Shown here in pieces: positions 12,201 through 22,300 of a DNA stretch of 64,000 nt (positions are counted from its first letter, which is position 1; each line of letters starts with the position of its first letter). The DNA is from Bostrychus sinensis (lineage: Eukaryota; Chordata; Actinopteri; Gobiiformes; Eleotridae): NCBI GenBank assembly GCA_020698575.1, contig CM036258.1:20356795-20420794 (forward strand). The letters are read 5' to 3'. A program made the translations under genes and the position numbers. Below the pieces are notes generated by a model. The model was given only the letters and a program-made list of their open reading frames with translations. It searched no databases and was not told the origin of the DNA.

Positions 12201-15200
12201 AAGCGGCAGTAGCCTTATCCAGTAATTGAAAAGACAAACTCAATCTGCACGTGTGGACACAAACTTCCTGGTGTAGAGGGGCAAGGTATTCAAATCTACT
12301 TCAAAAGAGATCACCAACAAAAACAATTACTCCATCTCTGGTTATCATGGAGGTGCCAACCACATGATATAAAATCTACACAGTATGTCAGTGACTAGAC
12401 AAGAGGTTTACCTGTAAATGAGTAAGCCTTTCTCTCAGCCCTGTCTTGCAGCTTGACTTTGGAGACAAAATCTTTGCTCTTCTCTGGGCTATGAAGCAGT
12501 TTTTCCTTCGCCTTGGCCTCCAGGGCTTTGATACTTAGCTGCAATTGGCTGGTGTACTTTTCATGCTAAAGCAGACAGACAGGAAGCAGGATGTGAGGAA
12601 ACTTGTGCTAACATGAAAATTGAGGATGCTGCTCCTTATGGACAGATTATAAATAGTATCCATTCACTAAAAGTGTGCAATTATTATGTCTTCACAAAAT
12701 AACTTACTTTAAGAGCTTCCTCTGGTACTTTGTGCTGACTTTTCTCCAAGATATATACATGCACATGTGCAGGAAGAGTTAAAGAAAACAAATGTATATT
12801 TTTGAATTTCTATTACATTTAAATGTTTGATTTATAATGAGTAAGATGCCACTTTGCAACTGCATGCATTCATTGATCAAATTTCAAATATGTGCAGGCC
12901 AGAAGTACCATTTTCGGACAAGAAAGAAATCAGATAAGCTCTTGCCTGCGGTCAATAGCCACCTACCGTTGTTCTATTTTAAAACAGCCAAACACCTTTC
13001 CCCTGTTATCTAAACCAGATTTCACCATTCACAAATTGTTGCATTGGGGTCAAAGGGTGTAAGAGATTTTCTGTTTGCTGTTGTACATAATCTAAAAAGC
13101 CTGACTGAAAAACCACAGAGGGATTAACATACCAGTGGAGAAAAAGACCACAGACTAAACATGAACAATTTTTGAAACAAAAAAAACCATAACAAACAAC
13201 ACAGGAAAAAAATAATTACAAGCCTAAACACATTCTGTGAAGCTGTTAGTGAACTGAATGGAAGTTTTGCCAATGACAATTAAAGAGGTGCAATTAAATA
13301 TTAATAAAAGGATATCATAACCAAAGCGTATAACATCTGAGAGCTTCAGTGTGATGTAAGTTTGGTCTGGGATCCTGAGGTCATTCACAAATGTCTGCAA
13401 AAGATAGAGAGAAATAATAAGTTGTTTTTACTTCATTATTAATTAGATTAATGCAATGTCTTTGAGGTGACAGATTCCCTAATGCCTTCTGGCATTCACC
13501 CAGCAGGCAGTAGAAAGTGTAAGGCGCTTTCCATTTGGCTGTTTTCCAGCCTAAAGTTAATCCATTAGCACAGGATTGCTGTGTTGCTTGTTATGTAAGT
13601 ACTTACTATTTGTTGAGTGCTTAATGGTTACAACTGGAAATCATACGTGCCAGACATGCAAATATAGTTAATATTATTTTATATTTATTATTGTAGTCGA
13701 CTCTGAAGCAACGGATAGTCCTCAACTGACTATATGTAAACACTGATAATCCCTGCGTATTGCAGACTAAACATAGATAAGTGAAGAAAAAAAAACAACT
13801 TCAGCAACAAATCCACACTCTGTTCTGCCCTGATTAGTTTGGCTGCGGTAACTACAGCACATAAAACCCAGTGTCTCTGAGAAAACAGAACAGCCTTTCC
13901 TACTGCTCAACAGAGAAATTCACTAGGTGCACTGAAGTGGCAACAGAGCAATAAGGCAAGAGTAAAAGGCAATGAATGGAAAAAGAAATGTTCTGAGACA
14001 GTGAGCAAAATCCACTCATGTTTCTGACACAAAGAGAGAACTCATTTGTCCTCACTTAGTTGTTGTGATCTGTATATGGGAGCCGAGGCGGCTTTTTTAA
14101 AATCACTTGTCAAATATGTGACAATGAGATGGGCTGACTAACCCCATTCAAGCTGCCCAGGTCCTTCACCATGTGTTCATCTGTGTTTGGGTCATAGTTA
14201 ATAACGGCATGTTGTTTGTCCACACTTCGAGACTGCAAAGAGAAGCAAAAAAACAAAAACAAAATCAAATTGACATTAATAAATTCAAAACAGTTTGATT
14301 GTCTTAACAAAGCTGCTGCTGTCGTTACCACCCTGATGACCAAGTGCTTAAGTTACTCCATCAAGTCAATGCCAACAAAGCATGTGATTTGCTATGAGTG
14401 TGTCCCCTCTCACAATTTCCTGCTCATTAAGCACTCTGGGGCCTCTTCATCAAAAAGAATAACAAAGATTGAAGCTGACTGTCAACATTGTGCACAACCT
14501 TTGTGCCAGTTCAGTAGAGAATAGAGAGAGTCAGATAACTATCATAATGGTTAGTAATCTGACTACATAAGTATTTGTATATTGTATTTATAAATCTTAT
14601 AAAATGAGCAACAACAAGAAAAGACAACCATCCAAATGTAAAGCTCTTGCAAAAGAAAAAGAAAAAATACAGCACTGAACTAAAGACACAACATGGCATC
14701 AATATAGAGAAACAATGACATGGTGCAACATGAGTTAATGGCCTCATCTATAACCAGAATCTCTATGTTGTCTATACTGTACGTTATCCCAAAGAACTTA
14801 GACAGAGCAACAGAAACAAACTGCATAATTTGTGAGTGAGTGTAAGAATCTGAGGTCTCTCAGACTGCTAAATTTGAATATGGGAAACTCTCCAATTTAC
14901 TTGCTGTGGCCGGGAGGATTTTTTCCTGACCATACCTCACCAAGAAGTATAAACAGCAACATTTGAGTCAACAGTACTCTTCTTTATTTGCAGAGGAGAG
15001 CATAAGCATGCCCGAATTTGCACAAAGATTTAGAAAAATGCTCTGGAATTTACTGCATGGAAAACTTCACAGACAAAAGAATGCTTTGGTCATGTTAAAG
15101 TCATTGTTTAAAAGGGTGTCAGGGCAACACTGAATGAATGAACGTCAGACTGGTTATACAGTCACAATTACAAACACATAAAGCATGCTTGGCTCTGCAT

Positions 15201-15402
15201 ACATTCACACAATGTAGTGAAGAGAAGTTAGGATTCATGTGACACACTGCTGCTGTTTGCTGTGCAAATGTTATAGTGAGTTTCCATTTGCACACACCTG
15301 CAGCATTAGCTCACAATCATCCCGGCCGACAAAAATCATCTCCCTGGGCAGCCGGTGGCGTGTGCCAGAGCTGCTCACCAGGAACCATGATGTCACACTC
15401 AT
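3224..15402 (-). CDS. cep170b: CEP170B (centrosomal protein 170B, KIAA0284-like); one apparent 1-nt frameshift
   Basis: Eighteen coding exons: 15298-15402, 14143-14232, 13316-13394, 12708-12766, 12412-12565, 9924-10049, 8831-9326, 7881-8755, 7586-7744, 7111-7225, 5470-7044, 4510-4750, 4304-4436, 4066-4197, 3909-3994, 3671-3764, 3530-3581, 3224-3441. They total 4,789 nt, one more than a multiple of three. Without the extra base the product would be 1,595 aa, close to human CEP170B (about 1,590). The first ~92 residues are a forkhead-associated domain (begins MSVTSWFLVSSSGTRHRLPR; contains SRSVDKQHAVINYD and DLGSLNG). Conserved islands follow: PLYGQPSWWGEDD, REPSYFEIPTKE, SHASFTIEFDDCTPGKMK, KVADWLVQ, AYVIEFFDD, EEDSLSDAGTYTIE, and a serine-rich middle. 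The C-terminus is helical (AILAREIHDVAGDGD; IRENTEELSEKIK; LRRVQQQLE). CEP170 proteins bind microtubules and centrosomal appendages; phosphothreonine binding through FHA is known for the family. Exon 8 needs a frame change near 9000. Intron 4 is U12-type and intron 9 is GC-AG. Confidence 0.93.
4751..5469 (-). other. cep170b intron 12, no feature seen
   Basis: This is an AT-rich 719-nt intron between the large serine-rich exon and the exon beginning SSRRHQKGSDY. The donor is A|GTAAGT and the acceptor AAG|GC. No ORF, repeat or RNA gene was recognised. Confidence 0.75.
7226..7585 (-). other. cep170b intron 10, no feature seen
   Basis: This 360-nt AT-rich intron has donor GTAAAC and acceptor TTTGGCAG. 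The two introns that follow it in the transcript direction are 66 nt (7045-7110) and 719 nt. Nothing else was noticed. Confidence 0.75.
9327..9923 (-). other. cep170b intron 7, contains an inverted repeat
   Basis: This 597-nt intron separates the exon ending GKQPGQDSP from the exon beginning DPAKDSSRYE. Apart from the inverted repeat listed at 9682-9790 it is AT-rich and featureless. Confidence 0.75.
9682..9790. repeat. Inverted repeat (12-bp perfect stem, about 85-nt loop)
   Basis: GGTGTTAATCCA at 9682-9693 is the exact reverse complement of TGGATTAACACC at 9779-9790. A second short complementarity lies inside it (GGCAG at 9700-9704 with CTGCC at 9772-9776). The arms could fold into an imperfect hairpin in cep170b pre-mRNA or be the ends of an old short transposon. 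No target-site duplication was evident. Confidence 0.6.
10050..12411 (-). other. cep170b intron 6, no feature seen
   Basis: This 2.36-kb intron lies between the exon ending KAYSFT and the exon beginning AATESPISKPTP. It is AT-rich with short runs of simple sequence. No ORF above background, no RNA gene and no recognisable element were found. Confidence 0.65.
12767..13315 (-). other. cep170b: cep170b intron 4: U12-type (AT-AC) intron
   Basis: On the minus strand the exon ends TTT GGT TAT G and the intron opens ATATCCTTTT (13315 down to 13306), the consensus U12 5' splice site. The intron closes with TTCTTTAAC (12786-12778), a match to the U12 branch-site consensus TTCCTTAAC. It then reaches the terminal AC at 12768-12767, which is 12 nt after the branch adenosine. 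Removing exactly this segment joins G|AT and yields FGYDVHVYILEK in frame, aligned in length with the end of the FHA region of the family. No GT-AG alternative keeps the frame. Confidence 0.88.
13395..14142 (-). other. cep170b intron 3, no feature seen
   Basis: This 748-nt intron within the FHA-coding part has donor GTTAGT after AATGGG and acceptor TTTTGCAG. It is AT-rich, with nothing recognised. Confidence 0.7.
14233..15297 (-). other. cep170b intron 2, no feature seen
   Basis: This intron of about 1.07 kb lies between the start-codon exon and the exon beginning SRSVDKQHAV. Only short chance ORFs were seen. Confidence 0.7.
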
Positions 15403-16331
15403 CTTGGAGCCACGAGTCAGGACCTTCTCAGCATTCTGCCAAAAGATAACATAAAAATGCATCATTCGCAATCAACTTTACTGTCGAGACTAAAGGGTTG
15501 TAGTCAAAAGGTATGATCAAACTTCAGTGCCTACTATCTTGTTTTAAAGATTACTGCCGTTTATCATCTCACTATTTTCATTCAATTCCTATCTGGTAGT
15601 GCAATTAAAGCACTCATATACGTGTTTCATACGTGTTAATGTGTCCTTTCTAAACACAAACATGAATAGAGTTTTACAACATGTTCACAACTGAAAATTG
15701 AAGAAACCCTAGTGGAGCATGCTGGGAAACCTGTGGGAAAGTGGTGTCCAACCTGAACCATTGACACTTCCTGTAACCTTGATACAAACATTGTTGTCAC
15801 AGCGATAGTAACCATGATTAAAGTTAACAGCTACAATTTAAAGTACAATGTTTTTGTTCACCGATGGCCGACAAATATTTAAAACATAGTGGGGACAGGA
15901 GACGCTTTGGTGACAGCGAGAGCGGCTATTTGGCTAACAACTGTGAGTCTCGGTAGCAGCGCCGAAACAAGCTTTCCATCGCGTTTGCTACCAGCAACAA
16001 CATACCTTAAATGTCTCCGCCGTTTTGTTCCCAAGTAAAGCCAGCTTTATCGTCTTAATACAAGAGAAAATGGGCGACCGACAAGTAAGAGCAGCAGGTA
16101 GCACCGGGCAGGTAAATGTTCATCACACCTCTTCTTCTTCGTCAGGGAATGGCAATGGGCGAAACTCTCCTGCCCACGGCTGACGTACGCTGCCTGACGA
16201 GTCCTGGACGAGTCCTGGACGAGTCCCATTAACACCGCAGTACGACTGTGAGCAGAGAGGCGGAAAACGAAGAGGCCCCACTCTGCAGCTTTCTCATGCG
16301 GAAAGCACCAAGGTACAAACACCGTGGTCAC
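15403..16331 (-). promoter_or_regulatory. cep170b: cep170b 5'UTR exon, first intron and CpG-richer promoter
   Basis: The coding exon begins at 15435 (acceptor TTGGCAG), leaving 33 nt of 5'UTR before the ATG. An upstream untranslated exon ends at 16006 with donor AAG|GTATGT, so the first intron is 15436-16005. From about 15900 to 16330 the sequence is richer in C, G and CpG than its surroundings, as expected of a promoter. The transcription start was not pinned down. Three tandem 11-bp units occur at 16196-16227. Confidence 0.55.
16196..16227. repeat. Tandem 11-bp repeat, 2.9 copies, in the cep170b promoter region
   Basis: The unit gacgagtcctg is present at 16196-16206 and 16207-16217, with a third near-complete copy at 16218-16227. 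Because it lies beside the inferred first exon, it could be a variable-number promoter element, but no factor site was recognised. Confidence 0.7.
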
Positions 16332-17645
16332 GCCCCAACGTGTCCTTTTACAACTGATTAAAGTGTGATAAAATTTTATTCTATACTATGTTTATAATAT
16401 ATGTTTTTATGATGAGTGACACGCGCAATATTTGATTTCAATTTAATATAACATTAGCCACATTAATTTATTTAATTTTTTTCCTCCAAGGAAAAATAAG
16501 ATACGATGCCTATTTTTTTTTTGAAGAACGTCAGAAAAATGTTGTATCCAAACTGTGTATTTATGGCTGCAATATATTTTATAGCCTTTTATATACATTA
16601 TATTTTTTCTGTTGAAGCGCATACTCCAGCAGATGGCGCTATTGCCATAGTTTTCTCAGAAATAAGATTTTTACCATTTTTTTTTTCCTCTTAAAAAAAA
16701 AAAAAAAACATGCTTTACCTTTAAGTGCCATACATGTCTGAGTGACTAACAAAGTTATTGCAGTTTTATCACGGAGACTCTTATCTTGAGTACAGGTATG
16801 TTTACATAGCACTTATTCTCCCTTTTAAAAGTGAGCAAGGGGCTTGTACTCAACAGGTCAAACCTGTTTCTGTGTGGCATGATGATTATTGTCACAAAGA
16901 TCCCCTCACCCTCACTAAATGTAGCGTTACAGAATATTATGGCTGGTCTTTTTCTTTATTTTACAAAATGAATACCATTCTGATATTCTGTAATAATTTT
17001 GTAACTTTTATTTGAATTTTAAAAAGTAATAGGTAACCGATTTCTTCCCACTACATGGTAGTTGCATGTATAAGTATGAGTATCTTGGTTTATTTTAGTA
17101 TCTATCATGTAGCCTCTAGTGACAGTTTATTTTCATGTTGCTGTGTAATACAAAGGGGAGAAGAGCTCTTGCAGAGTGTGAGAGCTTTCTCCACTACACA
17201 GCAGAACACTATGGGCCCAGGGGAGGCCTGTGGCAGAGCTCCAGCCTCAGAGCACTATACTCTTGTGTCAGGTGAGGGATCGTTGTTAGGTGAGTGTCAC
17301 ACCAGGGCACAACTCGGTCTCACTGCAGGCTTGTGTGTGTTGCAGCTGGCCAAAGACAGACTGTGAGCTCTGGCTGTCAACATCTGCTCCAAAGAGTGTA
17401 CCATCTGCCCCAAGGCCCGGGGGAGCGTCACTACTGTCTCCGACCAGCTGCACACTCTGTACATAGACCTGAACAGAACTGCAAAACACACATGGCCAGG
17501 CACACCCAGAGCCAAAAGCTCCAAAACATTTGTCTCTCACATTGTGTCTGAGTGGGTGTGGTCACATTTAATTACTATTTAAAAGCAAGCTGTAAATAAG
17601 TAATAAATAAATAAATTTTAAAAAGGTTTGTAATAAGGAGACATC
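16332..17645. other. Intergenic region between the cep170b promoter and the akt1 3' end
   Basis: About 1.3 kb. The proximal half is AT-rich with an A-run at 16694-16709. A CTCF-like core CCAGCAGATGGCGCT lies at 16626-16640. From about 17150 to 17580 the sequence is unusually GC-rich and coding-like on the plus strand; that part is listed separately. Confidence 0.6.
17346..17582 (+). pseudogene. Coding-like plus-strand patch, possible relic of an SDCCAG8-type gene
   Basis: After an acceptor-like tgttgcag at 17338-17345 the frame reads LAKDRL, then TGA at 17364-17366. It then continues open as ALAVNICSKECTICPKARGS and onward to TAA at 17580. Third positions in the first ~38 codons are strongly G/C-biased, unlike the flanking DNA. 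A neighbouring patch at about 17151-17270 is also stop-free and ends in a good donor CAG|GTGAGG. The LA-x-N-x-C-x6-C-x-K spacing recalls a segment I remember from SDCCAG8, whose paralogue position (opposite strand, between CEP170 and AKT) this is. The resemblance is weak, so this is a hypothesis; a chance GC-rich patch is the alternative. Confidence 0.25.
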
Positions 17646-17649
17646 AACA

Positions 17650-19348
17650 GGTCCACTGTTAAGACATTTTATTTTTATGAAAGAAACAGTGTACAAAGTT
17701 AATATTATTTGTTTACTAAAGCTGGTGTCCTCAGTCTCTGGAATATGACAGGGCAAGTAAAAAAAAAGTTGGAATAAAAAATAAGTATAAAATGATTTTC
17801 CCTATTATCAGAAGAAGACAGCAAAGAGTGAATGTGCATAGGAATAAGGTCAGATAAAACAATCAGATAAAAAAAGGTTTGCAAACAAATGAAGTAAAAC
17901 ATCATAAAACCATTACATTCAATAACAAACTATGCACTTTTGCAAAATGATTATCATCTTTAAAACACCGAGAGGTTTTGAAAACCTCTTAGTATGGTAC
18001 AATAAAAAAATATCAGTTTTAGTTCCCAAGAGCCTTGGTTTAGCCTTAGCCAACTTTATAAAAGGGGAAATAATTTAAAACACATTTTCTTGCTTTATTT
18101 GTATCCACAACAAAAAATGTACACTATAAAACAAGCTAATTTAATCTTTACCAACCATAACATAAAAAAAGTCCAAATACAATCATTGTGGGGCAGCAAA
18201 GTGCATATCATTGGCACAGTAAACCTCATTTAGTTGATGGTGGTCTCATAAATAACACAGAAGCTCACAAGGGGACATGAAGTCCTTTAAAGAGCAAATC
18301 AAAGATGCATCATTGTTTCTCATCATGCTGAGAGACAGTTTGCAATATATTCCTTGATGTGTGTTTCATTAAAGTGACCTCACTGAGGCTGCAGTAACTG
18401 CACTGGGTGGAAACCCCCAATACTGTAGATGGAAGAACATCCCAGAGGAGATAAAGGTTTCTGATTGGCCACTGAAAAGACACTGGTCAGAGGTCAACCA
18501 GGTTGTGTTTGCAGGCAGCACTGAGAGAAAAAGGCATCAAAAAATGTAAGCACGCACTTAAAGGAGTCAAGGAACACTTTTTTAATCAGGGCTTTCCAAT
18601 GAGCAAACACTCACAACTGCAGCCTTTACCTTAATGATTAATCACTAAACATTCTTACATGCCCTCATCACTTCTGTCTTTATTGCACTCTGATTTGAAA
18701 GAAGTGTTGTAAAAAAGATTGGTGTATGTTTTGTGCCAGGGTAGGTTAAAAGCATTCAAATATCCTCCCCAGAAGATGGCATTTAAGTTTTAGGAGAATC
18801 AGCCATTTTTACAACAGTATGCAAGTAAGTATCCAGACTCAATTACTTTATTTGATATGATACATTCACTTTAGAGGTCTTGAAGACTGAATGGTGATGT
18901 AATTATTCAAAAAATGGTTATCCACTAGGTAAACACTTCTCAATGTTTAATCCACAATAACCCTGTTGTAGTCCTTATATTTGAAATGATTGACTTGCAG
19001 TTTGTATTCCATATAGTTCTTACCATTAACAATTTAATGGAAATTTTCCCATTCATTATATTGTATACCTGTATACCTGCTCAGTATACAGCATAACAAG
19101 TGGGAATGGAATCTAGTGTTAACCCTCTGTGCCCAGTTGTCAGAGCCTCACTGAAGGACCACAGTTATCTTTGTTATGTCTTGTATTTCCTCCTTCCTGT
19201 GAAACACAACGTGCAGTCTGGAACGTTAACATCCACTGACGAAATCTGCAGACAGTGCTGGGAGGACAGGACAGTGGTCCCAGTCTTTTGAGAGTGCAGT
19301 CGGATGGGGAAAGGGGTGGTGGGACCAATGGAATGTATAAGAGTTGTT
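17650..19348 (-). other. akt1: akt1 3'UTR
   Basis: This stretch runs from the akt1 stop codon (19349-19351) to an AATAAA signal on the minus strand at 17668-17673. It contains no supported ORF. The length (about 1.7 kb) suits AKT1. Several other AATAAA-like motifs occur, so shorter isoforms are possible. Confidence 0.5.
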
Positions 19349-22300
19349 TTAGGCCGTCCCACTGGCGGAGTAGGAGAAATGGGGGAAATGTGGTCTTCGT
19401 TCGCTATCAAAGGACTCCATACAGTCATCTGGAAATAAAAGGCAAGGCAATTACTATTGAGCATTTTTGCATTTTGGATAAGTAATTAGCCTTTTTACGG
19501 GGTCAAGGCTCACATCACATTTAATTTGGTGTAGGTCCAAAACACTATCTGAATACAGAGTGTTTTTTATATACTGTACCACTGCAAGTTAGGGTAAAAC
19601 ATACTAACTCCAGCCGCAAGAAATCACTGTAAAATATATAAGGGCTTCGTAGTTTCATGAATAGAGCATTTACCCCTGATCCAGGCCTTACTTTAACATT
19701 TATCTTACCATTGCCAGAAAGGACCAATGTATTGGTGGAGGTCTGAGTTCTCAGATTGCCTCTAGTTTTTTCATTATATTTCTTTGTCAAAGCAGGGGTG
19801 CAGGGTGTTAGTTTTAGCGGCATTGGTTCTCCAGAAGAGGGCAGACTGTTCTCAAGGGAGCTGCCTATGCTTTCTGTACTTATTGAAAGCTTGCATTTAA
19901 TGAGTGTAAAACACATAAATATGGCAAAAACAACAAGATTTTCTATCCCTGATAATATGAAAGGTTTAACAAATTCTTCCATCAAACAAAACAGACGCAA
20001 CACATGTTGAGCCTTTTTAATCCCCTTTTCCATATTTATATGGTTGGGTGCTACCTTGCCCTGGTGGAGTAATTGTGATGGTCTGCGCCGTAAACTCCTC
20101 ATCAAAATATCGTGTGTCTGTCTCCGAGGTAACTTGGGGCTTAAATGGTGGGACCAGCTGTTGGAGAGAAGAAAAGACACAAACATATCAACACATCAGA
20201 GCCATCAGTCAGGTTGGAAACAGTTGTCGGCTCTTGTTTCAAGATAGCTTTAAGTGATGTAAAGTTATTGATGCCTGGGGTAAAGACATTTTCTCTCATA
20301 TGACTGAGGCACTTTTCAAGGACCATGCTGTGAAGTGTAAAGTAGATAATGAACAATCTAGACACTGACCTTTTTTTCATAAACATCTTGCCATTCAATT
20401 CCAGCAAAGAACTTATGTTGCATGATTTCCTTGGCATCCTCAGGTCCCCCGCCTAACCTGGAAAGACAACAGGAAAGTACAAATTAGCATACAGCTAAGT
20501 ATGATAATAGTCCATTACTACACAGTCAAATTTCACTTCATTATCATTAGATGGAAGGATGTATCAGAAGGTAGCTGACCTCTGCATGGGGTCTTTCTTG
20601 AGAAGGCCAGAGAGCAGTGATCGTGCCTCGGGCCCCAAAGTCCGAGGGAAGCGAATGTCTTCCATGAGAATGAGCTCAAACAGCTTCTCGTGGTCTTGGT
20701 TGTAGAAAGGCAGTCTGCCACACATCATCTCATACATTACAACCCCCAGACCCCACCAATCAACAGCTCGGCCGTAATCATTGTCTTCTAGCACCTAAAA
20801 AGTGTAGCAAGTGATAAAAGTTATTTTACTATAAGAAGGTTAGAGTTACACATTTATACAGAATATAACATTTTAAAGCTCGAGTTAATGCAACTGTGGA
20901 AAGATATTTGGCCCAGTCTGAAGGCTGTGAAAACAGCCATTTCTACGCCCATCAAAATCACCTGCACTTTCCTCTGCTGGTCTAGGCTTTAGAGGCAGCA
21001 CTAGCCAACACTGACTCACAACTCACATTAGGAGCATGGATAGAGTTTCCTCTGGAGCCCTGCATATTTAATCATCTCGGAGCCATACACATACACAGAT
21101 CAACAAGCAGAGGTATGGCTCGCTTAAGCTAATGTAAAGGCCACACGCTCTTGGATTGTACAAACAACTGAACCACTACAAATATAGTCACTGAAAGAAA
21201 ACCACATTTATCTGTGTAGGATCTGGTCTGCACAGCTCTAAATGCGACAAACTCTTTCAATGTTGTGCTTGCTGAACAGCGCAACCTGTTGCATGACTAA
21301 TGTGCTGCTGAGCAGAGTTGTTCTAGGCTCTCCCGGGACATGTACTGGATTCTACCTCGCCAGGCGGATGTTGAAGGTGAAATCAAGACAAGAAGAACAG
21401 TTTGTTCTCTTAAACCTCACGCAGCGTCATGCTAGGCAATTCAGAGCTAAGAATAGAACCTTAGGTAAAAAGACATGAGTGGATTAAGAGAATTAGATAT
21501 GAACAACAGTTCACAGACCAAGAGAGAGGGTTCTGAAAAATCTGTGGAAGGATGTGTCCGTAAAAGGAACAAAAACTATAGCGTGTGTGCGTATGGGCAC
21601 ACACGTGCATGGAGCACGCTTAAGTCTGTGGGCAAGCTGCCTGGTGCTGCGGTGAGTGGTGAGCATCAAGGAGGACTCTGAGGGCAGGGGGAGTAACGTG
21701 AAGCCGGTTTGGGGCTAGGATTACTGGGCCGTCTCTATTTCCAGCGCTGCTGTCGTGTGATTCACACCGTGCGACAGCTGGGCCTGCAGCTGCCCCATAT
21801 AAGTAGAAGAGCAGCACAGCTGTGAAGCTGCCAGGAGCGCAGGAGCCAAGCTCATCCCTCATATACGTAACCAGGACTGCCTGCTCGGGCCCCAGCCTCA
21901 AACTAATACTGTTACACTGCCCCAAAGGAGCGCACATAGGGGGAGGAGAGAGCAAGGAGAAGAGGCACAGACACTTGCTGCTCTATAGCTATCCTCTGTG
22001 TACTCCTCTTTTTGTTGCTTACAAACTTCTACAACAGCCATTAATCATTCAAGGTTGTGATTCCAGATCAGTTTCAAAGGCTAGATTAGACTTGTCCACA
22101 TGTTTCTCTGAAGGTATTCCCTAACAGCCAGTTCCCTCAACCAATAATAGTTTTGTTCTTGCAACTACTTAATAAAAGTGACAATGCGAATTTGTACCAT
22201 TACTTACTCCTGAGAGTAAATGGTGGGGTTTTGCAGATTTTGCCTCCCCTCCCTTCCCTACTCCTGGACTGGGTGGAATATTCCCAGACGTTACAGCATT

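Noticed and set aside
19545..20186. 213-codon minus-strand open frame
   Set aside because: It overlaps akt1 coding exon 20055-20157 in a different frame and runs through intron sequence. It has no conserved content.
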